A stretch of DNA of 14,749 nucleotides from Nitrospiraceae bacterium (lineage in GTDB: Bacteria > Nitrospirota > Nitrospiria > Nitrospirales > Nitrospiraceae): positions 1-14,749 of the forward strand of contig JAABQN010000023.1 in NCBI GenBank assembly GCA_011391455.1, written 5' to 3'. Positions 1 through 6,351 of this stretch are shown here, one piece after another (position 1 is the stretch's first letter; each line of letters begins with the position of its first letter). Made by a program: the position numbers and the translations under genes. Below the pieces are notes generated by a model. That model made no database searches, was not told where the DNA came from, and saw only the letters and a list, made by a program, of their open reading frames with translations.

Positions 1-903
1 CCAACTCCCACTACCCCCTTACCCCGTCTCTTATTCAGCCGTCTCACAGAATGGCTCCAGCGCGGCTACCACGGCACGATGGCCTGGATGACTCGTGACC
101 CAGCTCGCCGAAGCAATCCGCAACAGGTATTGCCAGGCTGCCGATCGATGATCTCGGTCGGGATGAACTACTACACGGACAATCGTGCGAACGAGCAGCC
201 AGGAATGGGACGCATTGCCCGTTACGCCTGGGGTAAGGATTACCATTTAGTGATGAGCCCGCGGCTCGCGCAACTCGAAGCGAGGATCGCAGCACTTGTG
301 CCAGGTGTCACCACCAAGGCCTATACCGATACAGGCCCGATTATGGAGAAAGCCTGGGCGCAGCAGGCAGGCATCGGCTGGATCGGAAAACATTCCAATC
401 TCGTCTCAGCCGATTCTGGCTCCTGGCTCCTGCTCGGGGAAATTCTGACGACCCTCGATCTGACAGAGGATGAGCCGGCTACAGATCTGTGCGGAAGCTG
501 CACCCTTTGTATCCAGGCCTGTCCAACCGGCGCCATCGTCGAACCCTATGTCGTCGATGCCAAGCTCTGTATCTCTTACTTGACCATCGAACTGCGCGGC
601 GGCCGCGAGGTCATCCCTGATGATCTCGCGACTCAAATGGGCAATCGCATCTTCGGCTGCGACGATTGCCTGGACGTCTGTCCGTTTAATCTTCGATCGG
701 ACGCGACGAATGAACCAGCCTTTGCCCCCACCCCCTTGACCCTCGCTCCCAGCCTCGACACCTTGGCTCAAATCGGCGAGGAAAACTTTAAAACCACGTT
801 CAAGGAGAGCCCCCTCAAACGAGCCAAACTGAGCGGGCTTCTTCGTAATGTAGGAATTGCACAGGAGAACCACAGACGACAGACCGGAGGCCGAGCCTCT
901 TAA
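1..903 (+). CDS. queG: Epoxyqueuosine reductase QueG, 5' end outside the window
   Basis: QueG reduces epoxyqueuosine to queuosine in tRNA, the last step of queuosine synthesis, using cobalamin and two [4Fe-4S] clusters in the cytoplasm. The frame is open from base 1 and the residues before the first ATG (position 79) already match the family (EWLQRGYHGTMAWM), so the start lies off the left edge and 300 residues are visible. TDTGP around residue 110 carries the conserved Asp of the active site. The ferredoxin-like part shows CGSCTLCIQACP (about residues 164-175) and a second set made of Cys 190 and GCDDCLDVCP (about 219-228). The conserved stretch SPLKRAKLSGLLRN is followed by only about 17 residues, so the C-terminal HEAT-like repeat found in longer QueG proteins is absent. 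The next gene follows after 80 bases on the same strand. Identification is firm; the missing N-terminus is a window-edge effect. Confidence 0.95.
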   Translation, partial: PTPTTPLPRLLFSRLTEWLQRGYHGTMAWMTRDPARRSNPQQVLPGCRSMISVGMNYYTDNRANEQPGMGRIARYAWGKDYHLVMSPRLAQLEARIAALVPGVTTKAYTDTGPIMEKAWAQQAGIGWIGKHSNLVSADSGSWLLLGEILTTLDLTEDEPATDLCGSCTLCIQACPTGAIVEPYVVDAKLCISYLTIELRGGREVIPDDLATQMGNRIFGCDDCLDVCPFNLRSDATNEPAFAPTPLTLAPSLDTLAQIGEENFKTTFKESPLKRAKLSGLLRNVGIAQENHRRQTGGRAS

Positions 904-983
904 ACACCTTCTAATTGCCCTCTTTTTTCTTGGCCGGAAGAGGAGTAGGCTGTTTCCAGCACTTAGCAGGGAGGCCTGAATCC

Positions 984-2342
984 ATGCACCCTCCGGTCCT
1001 GCTGCTCATCTCGACCGACCCTTACACCAAACTGTTGCTCGATCAAGCCCTCGCCGATCGACAGGCCACCATCCTTACTGCTACGACAACCGAAGAGGGT
1101 CTGCATATCCTGAAAAACCAAGCAGACCTGGCACTCATCCTCTGTGACGAGAGCCAGGGGCGGATTGCGAGTCAGGTAGTCCTGTCACAGGCCAGGCGCG
1201 CTGCTCACAACCTCTCCGTGATCATCCTCGGAACAGACGGATCGGCAAAAGCCGCAGTCGAAGCATTGCACCGTGGCGCCACCGACTACCTCGCACAACC
1301 AGTCACGATAAAAGATCTCCAGGCAGCCATCAACAAGACCCACATCTTCGAAGCGCCAGAACCTCCAGTACGGACGGAGCAGCTCTCAGCATTCGATCAG
1401 ATCGTCAGCCGGTCGCCACAGATAAAACTGCTGAAACATCTGGCAGTCGAAGTCGCCCAAACTGATGCGACGACCGTCCTCATCACTGGCGAAAGCGGCA
1501 CCGGCAAAGAACTCTTTGCCCAGGGGATCCATGCAGCCGGTCTCAGGTCCAAAGGCCCCTTCGTGGCCCTCAATTGCGCCGGCATTCCAGAACAGCTCCT
1601 CGAATCGGAATTGTTCGGACATCAGCGCGGCGCCTTTACCGATGCGAAGCAGACCAAACCTGGACGATTCCAACAAGCGGAGGGCGGCACACTCTTTCTC
1701 GACGAAATCGGTGAGATGAGTCCTTCCGCGCAAGCGAAGCTATTACGCGTCCTGGAGAATCACCGGGTCGATCCGCTGGGCGATACACACAGCATCCATG
1801 TCGACATTCGCGTGATCGCTGCCACGAACGAAGATTTACCCGCTCAGATCAAAGCAGGGCGGTTCCGCCTGGACCTCTACTACCGGCTGAATGTCTACCA
1901 ACTGCGCATCCCGCCGCTCCGCGAACGGCCAGAGGATATCGAGCCAATTCTGACATCGTTCTTAGAGGTCGCCCGCCGGGATCACGGCTGTCGCATCAAA
2001 GGCATCACCCCAGCCGCGCTGACCATCTTGCAATGCCACGACTGGCCCGGCAATGTACGGGAGCTGCACAACGTGGTCGAAGGGCTCACCATTACTTGTA
2101 AGGATGAGATGATCCGACCAGACCATCTCCCTGCCTCTGTGCGAAGCTCTGGATCGGCGGGATCGAACGGAGAGATCGAGAAGACATCGCTCCTGGCCTT
2201 CGGCCTCTCGGCTCAGGAAATGGAAAAGAAACTGTTAAAGGAAGCGTTGCAGCGCACAGGCGGCAACATCTCCGAAGCCAGCCGGCTCCTCAAGATCACC
2301 CGCAATACACTCCGGTATCGCATGGCAAAGTACCAACTCTAG
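984..2342 (+). CDS. Sigma-54-dependent transcriptional activator, NtrC family, with a degenerate receiver domain
   Basis: A 452-residue protein with the NtrC layout: N-terminal receiver (about 4-122), AAA+ sigma-54 activation domain (about 138-370) and C-terminal Fis-type helix-turn-helix (about 412-452, ending NTLRYRMAKYQL). The AAA+ part shows Walker A GESGTGKE (169-176), the sigma-54 contact loop as GAFTDA (216-221, usually GAFTGA), Walker B GGTLFLDE (234-241), DLYYRLNV with the Arg-finger region (297-304) and sensor II WPGNVREL (354-361). The receiver keeps a candidate phospho-acceptor Asp55. The conserved Thr/Ser position is Gly83, the conserved Lys is Gln105 (AQP instead of TKP), and the acidic pair is reduced to Asp12. 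It may therefore respond to something other than phosphorylation. I chose ATG 984 because GGGAGG lies 9 bases upstream and the receiver starts right after it. A TTG at 915 would add 23 unrelated residues. No partner histidine kinase is visible, so the target genes are unknown. Confidence 0.92.
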   Translation: MHPPVLLLISTDPYTKLLLDQALADRQATILTATTTEEGLHILKNQADLALILCDESQGRIASQVVLSQARRAAHNLSVIILGTDGSAKAAVEALHRGATDYLAQPVTIKDLQAAINKTHIFEAPEPPVRTEQLSAFDQIVSRSPQIKLLKHLAVEVAQTDATTVLITGESGTGKELFAQGIHAAGLRSKGPFVALNCAGIPEQLLESELFGHQRGAFTDAKQTKPGRFQQAEGGTLFLDEIGEMSPSAQAKLLRVLENHRVDPLGDTHSIHVDIRVIAATNEDLPAQIKAGRFRLDLYYRLNVYQLRIPPLRERPEDIEPILTSFLEVARRDHGCRIKGITPAALTILQCHDWPGNVRELHNVVEGLTITCKDEMIRPDHLPASVRSSGSAGSNGEIEKTSLLAFGLSAQEMEKKLLKEALQRTGGNISEASRLLKITRNTLRYRMAKYQL

Positions 2343-2356
2343 TCGGATGCTGAAAA
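2343..2356 (+). other. Post-stop motif GGATGCTGAAAAAG
   Basis: The bases directly after the regulator stop codon read TC and then GGATGCTGAAAAAG. A near copy, GGACACTGAAAAAG, sits in the same place after the secG stop (12514-12527). The function is unknown; it may be the conserved edge of intergenic repeats. Only two instances are visible. Confidence 0.4.
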
Positions 2357-2357
2357 A

Positions 2358-2488
2358 GAGGAGGGATGGAGCCTGATGATCTTCTGTGCTCGCGCAACGC
2401 GCGGTCGCGGACTCCCCTCGTTGAACGCGCGCAGTAGAAGACCAATCAGGCCCCATTCCCGAAGAGGTAACGAGCAAGCTTGGAGGGG
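2358..2488 (+). repeat. Palindromic intergenic repeat, copy A
   Basis: One of three copies of an interspersed palindromic element. Orientation is given as that of the mRNA of the gene just upstream, here the sigma-54 regulator. The outer arms run about 2363-2384 and 2437-2460. They pair through GGGATGG, GCCTGAT and GATCTTC on the left with GAAGACC, ATCAGGC and CCATTCCC on the right, with small bulges. A central GC-rich section (GCGCAACGCGCGG) ends in an apical GGTC-GCG-GACT hairpin at 2403-2413. The element begins about 20 bases after the stop codon. Its far end reads AACGAGCAAGCTTGGAGGGG and is shared with copies B and C. There is no U-tract after the hairpin, so it does not look like a standard intrinsic terminator. 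Confidence 0.85.
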
Positions 2489-2492
2489 AAAC

Positions 2493-2527
2493 GCGAGGGA
2501 GCTGGCTAGCCTCTGTGCTCGCAACGG
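2493..2527 (+). repeat. Degraded fragment of the palindromic repeat beside copy A
   Basis: TCTGTGCTCGC followed by AACG (2512-2525) repeats part of copy A (2383-2399, where GC is inserted before AACG). It is preceded by a similar purine-rich stretch (GAGGGAGCTGG). It looks like a shortened tandem unit of the same element. A small hairpin, GCCTTGCTC with GAGCAGGC (2539-2563), follows and precedes the lipoprotein gene. The rest of the 2343-2633 spacer shows nothing recognisable. Confidence 0.45.
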
Positions 2528-2633
2528 ATTACTGAACTGCCTTGCTCTGCTGCACGAGCAGGCTACAACAGTCTCAAAAGATTGGCATGGAACGGGTCAG
2601 AGGCCACGGAAAACACCCACGGGAGGGCATACT

Positions 2634-3206
2634 ATGCACAAGAATATTCGGGAGAGATATCTAGTATCCAGCGTTTGTGTCGTTGCAATTGTGTTCATCA
2701 GCGGTTGCATGGCGCACATGCAACACCAATACCCCACGGCGGACGTTCCCACCTCGGAACCCGCATACCTCACGAAGGTCAAAACTGCCGCGACCGAGCA
2801 GATTGTGAGCAAGGCATCGATCATTATGATGCAGGAGGGCAAGCCGCGAGAACTGCAAGCCGGCAGCAACGGCTTTACCTGTCTGATCAGCCCTGACGGC
2901 ACCCCATTATGCGCCGATCAAAACGCGCTGGACTGGATGAACGCGGTACGCGAACGCACAGATCCACCAGACAGAATTGGCTTTATCTACATGCTGGCCG
3001 GGGATACTGGCACAACCAACCACCATCCGCATCAGAGGGAAACGCGCCTGCATTGGGTACAGACAGGCCCGCACGTCATGGTTGTTGGACCGAGGGTTCG
3101 AGAAATGATGGGCTATTCCAGAACCTTGGACGTTGCTGATCCCAATCAACCGTTCTCCATGTTCCCTGGCTTGCCCTATGAACATTTGATGCTCCCGACG
3201 AAGTAG
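2634..3206 (+). CDS. Uncharacterised lipoprotein
   Basis: A 190-residue protein of unknown function. The N-terminus is a lipoprotein signal: basic MHKNIRER, a hydrophobic stretch (about 10-23) and the lipobox ISGC with Cys25. It should be exported by Sec, lipidated and anchored facing the periplasm. The mature part has no membrane segment. It has motif-like stretches ISPDGTPLCADQNALDWM (about 90-107), GFIYMLAGDTG (about 119-129) and HWVQTGPHVMVVGP (about 144-157), and ends PYEHLMLPTK. I recall similar uncharacterised proteins with the CADQNAL and TGPH-MIVG pattern but cannot assign a role. ATG 2634 is preferred because GGGAGGG lies 6 bases upstream and the signal peptide begins there. The open frame reaching back to 2376 runs through repeat DNA. 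The gene sits alone between repeat copies A and B. Confidence 0.8.
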   Translation: MHKNIRERYLVSSVCVVAIVFISGCMAHMQHQYPTADVPTSEPAYLTKVKTAATEQIVSKASIIMMQEGKPRELQAGSNGFTCLISPDGTPLCADQNALDWMNAVRERTDPPDRIGFIYMLAGDTGTTNHHPHQRETRLHWVQTGPHVMVVGPRVREMMGYSRTLDVADPNQPFSMFPGLPYEHLMLPTK

Positions 3207-3327
3207 CCACAGGGCACTGGAGAAACTAGGAACCGGTCCGACCGTGTCGTTCGTGGGAAATGCTATAGAAGCAAGTTTTATATTCACACATTCGCCTGCT
3301 CGGCCTGCTTCAAACGACGGCTAACCG

Positions 3328-3390
3328 ATGCCCATTCCCTTGAAAGCCGGATGATTGCACTCCCACTGCGCGCATCGAGCGAACGTCATC
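3328..3390. repeat. Diverged partial repeat unit next to copy B
   Basis: The stretch around 3346-3380 (CCGGATGATTGCACTCCC then ACTGCGCGCATCGAGCGAACG) resembles the right arm of the palindromic element (GATCTTCCACTGCGCGCG then TCCAACGAGG), but with clear divergence. It adjoins intact copy B, giving a broken-plus-intact tandem arrangement like the one at 6100-6337. The remaining part of the 3207-3399 spacer shows no gene and no clear promoter. Confidence 0.4.
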
Positions 3391-3399
3391 CACCTATAT

Positions 3400-3552
3400 G
3401 ATCCTTCCAAGCTCGCTCGTTCTCTCTCTAGGGATGGGGGCTGATTGATCTTCCATTGCGCGCGTCCAACGAGGGGAGTCCGCGACCGCGCGTTGCGCGA
3501 GCACAGAAGATCATCAGCCTCCATCCCCTCCTCTGTTCTGTGAGCAAGAAGG
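3400..3552 (-). repeat. Palindromic intergenic repeat, copy B
   Basis: Second intact copy, between the convergent 3' ends of the orphan lipoprotein gene and the SPFH gene. The main arms lie at about 3431-3453 (GGGATGG, then GCTGATTGATCTTC) and 3506-3528 (GAAGATCATCAGC, then CTCCATCCCC) and pair with one bulge and one wobble. The apical hairpin AGTC-CGC-GACC is at 3477-3487. Outer flanks CCTTCCAAGCTC and GAGCAAGAAGG also pair loosely, so the whole roughly 150 bp unit is an imperfect palindrome. The hairpin begins about 50 bases after the stop codon of the - strand SPFH gene, in the same polarity to that gene as copy A has to the regulator. Confidence 0.88.
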
Positions 3553-3578
3553 GCACCTGGCCGCTCCCCGCCCCGCTT

Positions 3579-4436
3579 TCAGCGTGGCTGATCCGCCCCC
3601 GGATTCACGATGATCGGCACATTCAACTTGTCCGGCACGATGATCGTCTTGGTGCTGGGATTCTCGTACAATTTGAATTTGAGATACTCCGGTGTGAGGG
3701 TTTTCGTGATGAGCTCCTGCGCCTGGGACTGGCCCTTGGCGCGAATACGCAGGCTCTCACTCTCGCCCTCGGCGCGAATCTGTAACGCATCCCCTTCGCC
3801 TTTCGCTTGAATCCTGGCGATCTCCGCATTGCGTTGCGCAATCAGCACTTCAAATTCCTTTTGTTCCTTCTCCTGTTCCTTCGCTTGCTTCTGTTCGATG
3901 GATTTCAAGACCATCTGGGGAAATTCGATTTCGGACAAGGCCACACTGTAGACATCCAAATGTCGCCCCTTGAGCGACTCAACCATCACCGCTTCGATCT
4001 TGTTGCCGATTTCGCTGCTCCGTTCAGGAAGTGTGACCATCGTGTATTGGGCAACGACCCCTCGCACCGCCGACAAGAACTGCGGCCTCACGAGTTGCGC
4101 GTACCAGTTGTGCCCCACCTCCTGAGCGAGAAAATAGATTTCCTCCCCAACCGGGCGCATCGTAATTGCCGCATGCAGGGTTACCGAGAGATCGTCGGCG
4201 GTCAAGGCATCGACCTTTTCCGTAAAACTCTGATACCGAATATCGTACTCGAACACCTTATTCCACGGCGCATGCCAATAGAACCCCTCTTTGAGTGGTT
4301 CCTTCTCAAGCCCCGACGTTAATGGGGTCCAGCGAAGCCCTCGCTTCCCTTGGTCGACGGTTGTCCCACAGCCATACATGAATAACAGAACCGGAGTCAT
4401 AAGCACGATCGTGCGAGAAAAAGCTGAGAGGCTCAT
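3579..4436 (-). CDS. Prohibitin-like SPFH/Band 7 protein with lipoprotein-like N-terminus
   Basis: A 285-residue protein of the SPFH (stomatin/prohibitin/flotillin) type, members of which form membrane-associated oligomeric rings or scaffolds. An N-terminal hydrophobic segment (about 9-22) ends at MYGC (Cys23), an imperfect lipobox. It may therefore be a lipid-anchored protein rather than one with a transmembrane helix. The Band 7 domain covers about 28-180 (GLRWTPLTSG, then LKEGFYWHAPW and the following beta-rich part). A long charged helix (about 176-242) contains repeat-like RAEGESESLRIRAKGQSQ, typical of the coiled coil after the domain. The tail is PSTKTIIVPDKLNVPIIV. ATG 4436 has AGGAGG 4 bases upstream. 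A longer frame to 4652 would overlap the upstream lipoprotein gene and is rejected. It follows that gene by 61 bases and is probably co-transcribed. The exact role is unknown. Confidence 0.85.
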   Translation of the reverse strand: MSLSAFSRTIVLMTPVLLFMYGCGTTVDQGKRGLRWTPLTSGLEKEPLKEGFYWHAPWNKVFEYDIRYQSFTEKVDALTADDLSVTLHAAITMRPVGEEIYFLAQEVGHNWYAQLVRPQFLSAVRGVVAQYTMVTLPERSSEIGNKIEAVMVESLKGRHLDVYSVALSEIEFPQMVLKSIEQKQAKEQEKEQKEFEVLIAQRNAEIARIQAKGEGDALQIRAEGESESLRIRAKGQSQAQELITKTLTPEYLKFKLYENPSTKTIIVPDKLNVPIIVNPGADQPR

Positions 4437-4497
4437 AGATCCTCCTGTATTGTAGTGGTCGGCATTTCTCTCTCTATGTCCACAACTGCTTTGCCCG

Positions 4498-4863
4498 TCA
4501 ACGGCGCCGCTGCCGTCCTCGAGCAGCCTCTTCATAAGCTTCAGCCCGACGTTCCAGATCCTGAGCCGCGACGGCATAGTATTGCGAGAGTTGCTGAGCT
4601 CCACTAACCCAGTCCGACTCAGGGCCGAATAGCTTTTCATATCGAACAGCACTCTCGGCTATCGCAGCAGCCTTCTCTTTGAGGACCATCGCCTCGGCTC
4701 GATAGTAACCGACTATGGCTTGCTGATCTTGTGATGGACCGAACGAGGCCGTATCAACCGTCTGAACAGGCTGGGCGCAACCGGCAGCGGCAAACGAGCC
4801 GAGTAGGATCAGAACACTCCATCCAACGTGGTGTGAGCATGTCGCACGCAGTAGATTGTTCAT
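4498..4863 (-). CDS. Small uncharacterised lipoprotein, upstream partner of the SPFH gene
   Basis: A 121-residue protein with a signal peptide (hydrophobic about 14-27) ending in AAAGC, so Cys29 is the likely lipidation site. The mature part is mainly helical in character, Ala/Glu/Gln-rich (AEAMVLKEKAAAIAESAVRYEKLF, about 56-79, and DLERRAEAYEEAARGRQRRR at the end). This suggests a short coiled coil with a very basic tail. A GGGAGG sequence lies 5 bases before ATG 4863, giving a clear start. It is followed after 61 bases by the SPFH gene on the same strand, which suggests a two-gene unit in which two membrane-anchored helical proteins work together. I do not recognise a named family. Confidence 0.78.
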   Translation of the reverse strand: MNNLLRATCSHHVGWSVLILLGSFAAAGCAQPVQTVDTASFGPSQDQQAIVGYYRAEAMVLKEKAAAIAESAVRYEKLFGPESDWVSGAQQLSQYYAVAAQDLERRAEAYEEAARGRQRRR

Positions 4864-5001
4864 CGCATCCTCCCTGTGCAGCTCAGCGCATGGCGTTGAT
4901 CATGGGAACGACCGATGACGGCATCGGCCAGGCGCCGAGACAAACCGGTTCGAGAGTGGAGGTATGGGTACCATTGACCTGCGGAGGCCAACCACGACTG
5001 T

Positions 5002-5988
5002 TCAACGGAGGTCTTGGCTGCCTCTGAAAAATTCGATGATTGCCTTGTTGTTCCCGGGCCATGTGGCATGTGATCCCGTGCCTTCACAATAGCGTGTCGC
5101 GACCTTATTCTTGCACCCCTTATACGTTACACAACCGTTCGCGTCTTTAACAGGGGGGGTGGCTTCGCACCCGTTGCAGGCCGCCCACCACTGTATCGCC
5201 TCTTTCCCATACCCTGGGAACAGGTTGTCCTGGCTGCTGTGCATGATCATCACAGGAAGCGGGTATGGACATTGATGGGGTTTCAAATCCTCACCCCTAA
5301 TACCAGCCGCACTCGGAGCAATCGCCGTTGGAATATGTTTGCTGCCATTGAGAAACGCAATGGCCATGGCCGTAGTCCCACCATCGGAATGTCCGGTGAG
5401 AAAAATCCGTTTCTTGTCGATACACCATTTCTGTTCGATCAGTCCAGGTATCTCAGTAAGCTCCTCGATCGTTTTAGGAGTCATCGTGCGGTGATCGGCG
5501 TAGGCCACAATAAACCCTGCCGCCGTCGCTTCTTGCGTGAGGTGCACAAAGTCTTCTGACTCATATCGATTCGTTCGCGCCGGCGCGTAGACCATGAGTA
5601 ACGGATGGGCAATGTGTGAATTGTAGTTCACCGGCGTTTTGACCATGTAGCGGATACCAGCTGCGGTCTGCTCGTCATCGCTGACGCCCGGAGTACCGGA
5701 TTTTGTTCCTGGATCGCACTGGCGCGCATCATAGCCGACCGCATACACAGCCTCACTCAGTACTGCGCCTGGCTTCACAACTTCAGCATTATTCTTTCCA
5801 GCAGGTTGAATCGCGCCTGCGCCGGAAAGACCGATGACCAATAGGCTTAATGCGACGGCAATGATCGTTGGACGGCCAGGCCGCTTTTGTCCGAAGCGTA
5901 TCCATTCCGGCCTCACCATCCCAACCACTAACAGGGCGACCGAAAGGACGGTCATCGCACGAAAGAGAATTAAGAGCGACTCGTTCAT
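5002..5988 (-). CDS. Membrane-anchored alpha/beta-hydrolase, PHB-depolymerase-like esterase family
   Basis: A 328-residue protein. Two hydrophobic helices (about 7-25 and 41-58) are joined by the basic loop RPEWIRFGQKRPGRP, followed by an extracytoplasmic-type catalytic domain. The nucleophile elbow GHSDGG (199-204, Ser201), Asp254 in SSQDNLFPGYG and His307 in GSHATWPG form the expected Ser-Asp-His triad of the LpqC / PHB-depolymerase / feruloyl-esterase-like family. The natural ester substrate cannot be read from sequence. Eight Cys occur after residue 90 (91, 189, 240, 271, 274, 286, 292, 301), five of them in the last 60 residues, which suggests disulfides and an oxidising compartment. No good ribosome binding site precedes ATG 5988, so expression may be weak or the start uncertain. 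The small lipoprotein gene follows 138 bases downstream on the same strand. Confidence 0.82.
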   Translation of the reverse strand: MNESLLILFRAMTVLSVALLVVGMVRPEWIRFGQKRPGRPTIIAVALSLLVIGLSGAGAIQPAGKNNAEVVKPGAVLSEAVYAVGYDARQCDPGTKSGTPGVSDDEQTAAGIRYMVKTPVNYNSHIAHPLLMVYAPARTNRYESEDFVHLTQEATAAGFIVAYADHRTMTPKTIEELTEIPGLIEQKWCIDKKRIFLTGHSDGGTTAMAIAFLNGSKHIPTAIAPSAAGIRGEDLKPHQCPYPLPVMIMHSSQDNLFPGYGKEAIQWWAACNGCEATPPVKDANGCVTYKGCKNKVATRYCEGTGSHATWPGNNKAIIEFFRGSQDLR

Positions 5989-6099
5989 TGGTTATGCTTC
6001 GATCTTTTACGGCAATAGGAATTAATAACGGCGAGAAAAATGTATCGTGTGCCATGTTGGTCTTCTTGTGCCTGCCGAACAACCACCATCCATCTAATT

Positions 6100-6176
6100 G
6101 ATCCTTCCAAGCTCGCTTGCTTCTCCCCTCTGGGAAGGGCACTCATGTTGGCCTACGTGCGGTCGTCGAACGAGGC
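6100..6176. repeat. Diverged 5' half-copy of the palindromic repeat next to copy C
   Basis: GATCCTTCCAAGCTCGCTTG (6100-6119) matches the outer flank of copy B almost exactly. The copy then runs through a GGGAAGGG stretch to GTCGAACGAGG, where it stops and intact copy C begins 7 bases later. This is a truncated, diverged unit in direct tandem with copy C. The rest of the 5989-6351 spacer holds the upstream region of the esterase gene, in which I see no convincing promoter. Confidence 0.6.
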
Positions 6177-6183
6177 TACAGAT

Positions 6184-6337
6184 GATCCCTCCAAGCTTGC
6201 TCGTTCTTTCTTCAGGGATGGGGGCTGAATGATCTTCCACTGCGCGCGTCCAACGAGGGCCTTCTGAGGCCGCGCGTTGCGCGAGCACAGAAGATCATCA
6301 GGCTCCATCCTCTCCTCTGTTCCGCGAGCAAGAAGGA
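6184..6337 (-). repeat. Palindromic intergenic repeat, copy C
   Basis: Third intact copy, starting about 15 bases beyond the mutS2 stop codon, with its main hairpin about 40 bases beyond it. The main arms are about 6215-6237 (GGGATGG, GCTGAATGATCTTC) and 6290-6310 (GAAGATCATCAGG, CTCCATCC). It differs from copies A and B mainly at the tip, where GGCCT-TCTG-AGGCC (6258-6271) forms a perfect 5-bp hairpin in place of AGTC-CGC-GACC. Flanks GATCCCTCCAAGCTTGCTCG and GAGCAAGAAGGA are shared with copy B. Its polarity relative to mutS2 is the same as for the other copies and their upstream genes. Confidence 0.88.
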
Positions 6338-6351
6338 CATCTGGTCACCCC

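Noticed and set aside
2583..2600. Sigma-54-like -24 element TTGGCATGG upstream of the orphan lipoprotein
   Set aside because: No GC-containing -12 element stands at the required distance.
2376..2633. N-terminal extension of the orphan lipoprotein
   Set aside because: It is translated from repeat copy A and its fragment, and it would bury the lipoprotein signal peptide. ATG 2634 has a good ribosome binding site.
3456..3785. Open frame on the + strand through copy B and the SPFH 3' end, and similar frames at 6040-6288
   Set aside because: The first part translates the repeat (ASNEGSPRPRVARAQKI) and the rest is antisense to a clear gene.
4437..4652. N-terminal extension of the SPFH gene
   Set aside because: It overlaps the upstream lipoprotein gene and lacks family similarity. 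AGGAGG precedes ATG 4436.
2343..6351. CRISPR array or insertion sequence as explanation of the repeats
   Set aside because: The copies are about 130-155 bp, palindromic, kilobases apart and without regular spacers. No transposase frame or target duplication is visible.
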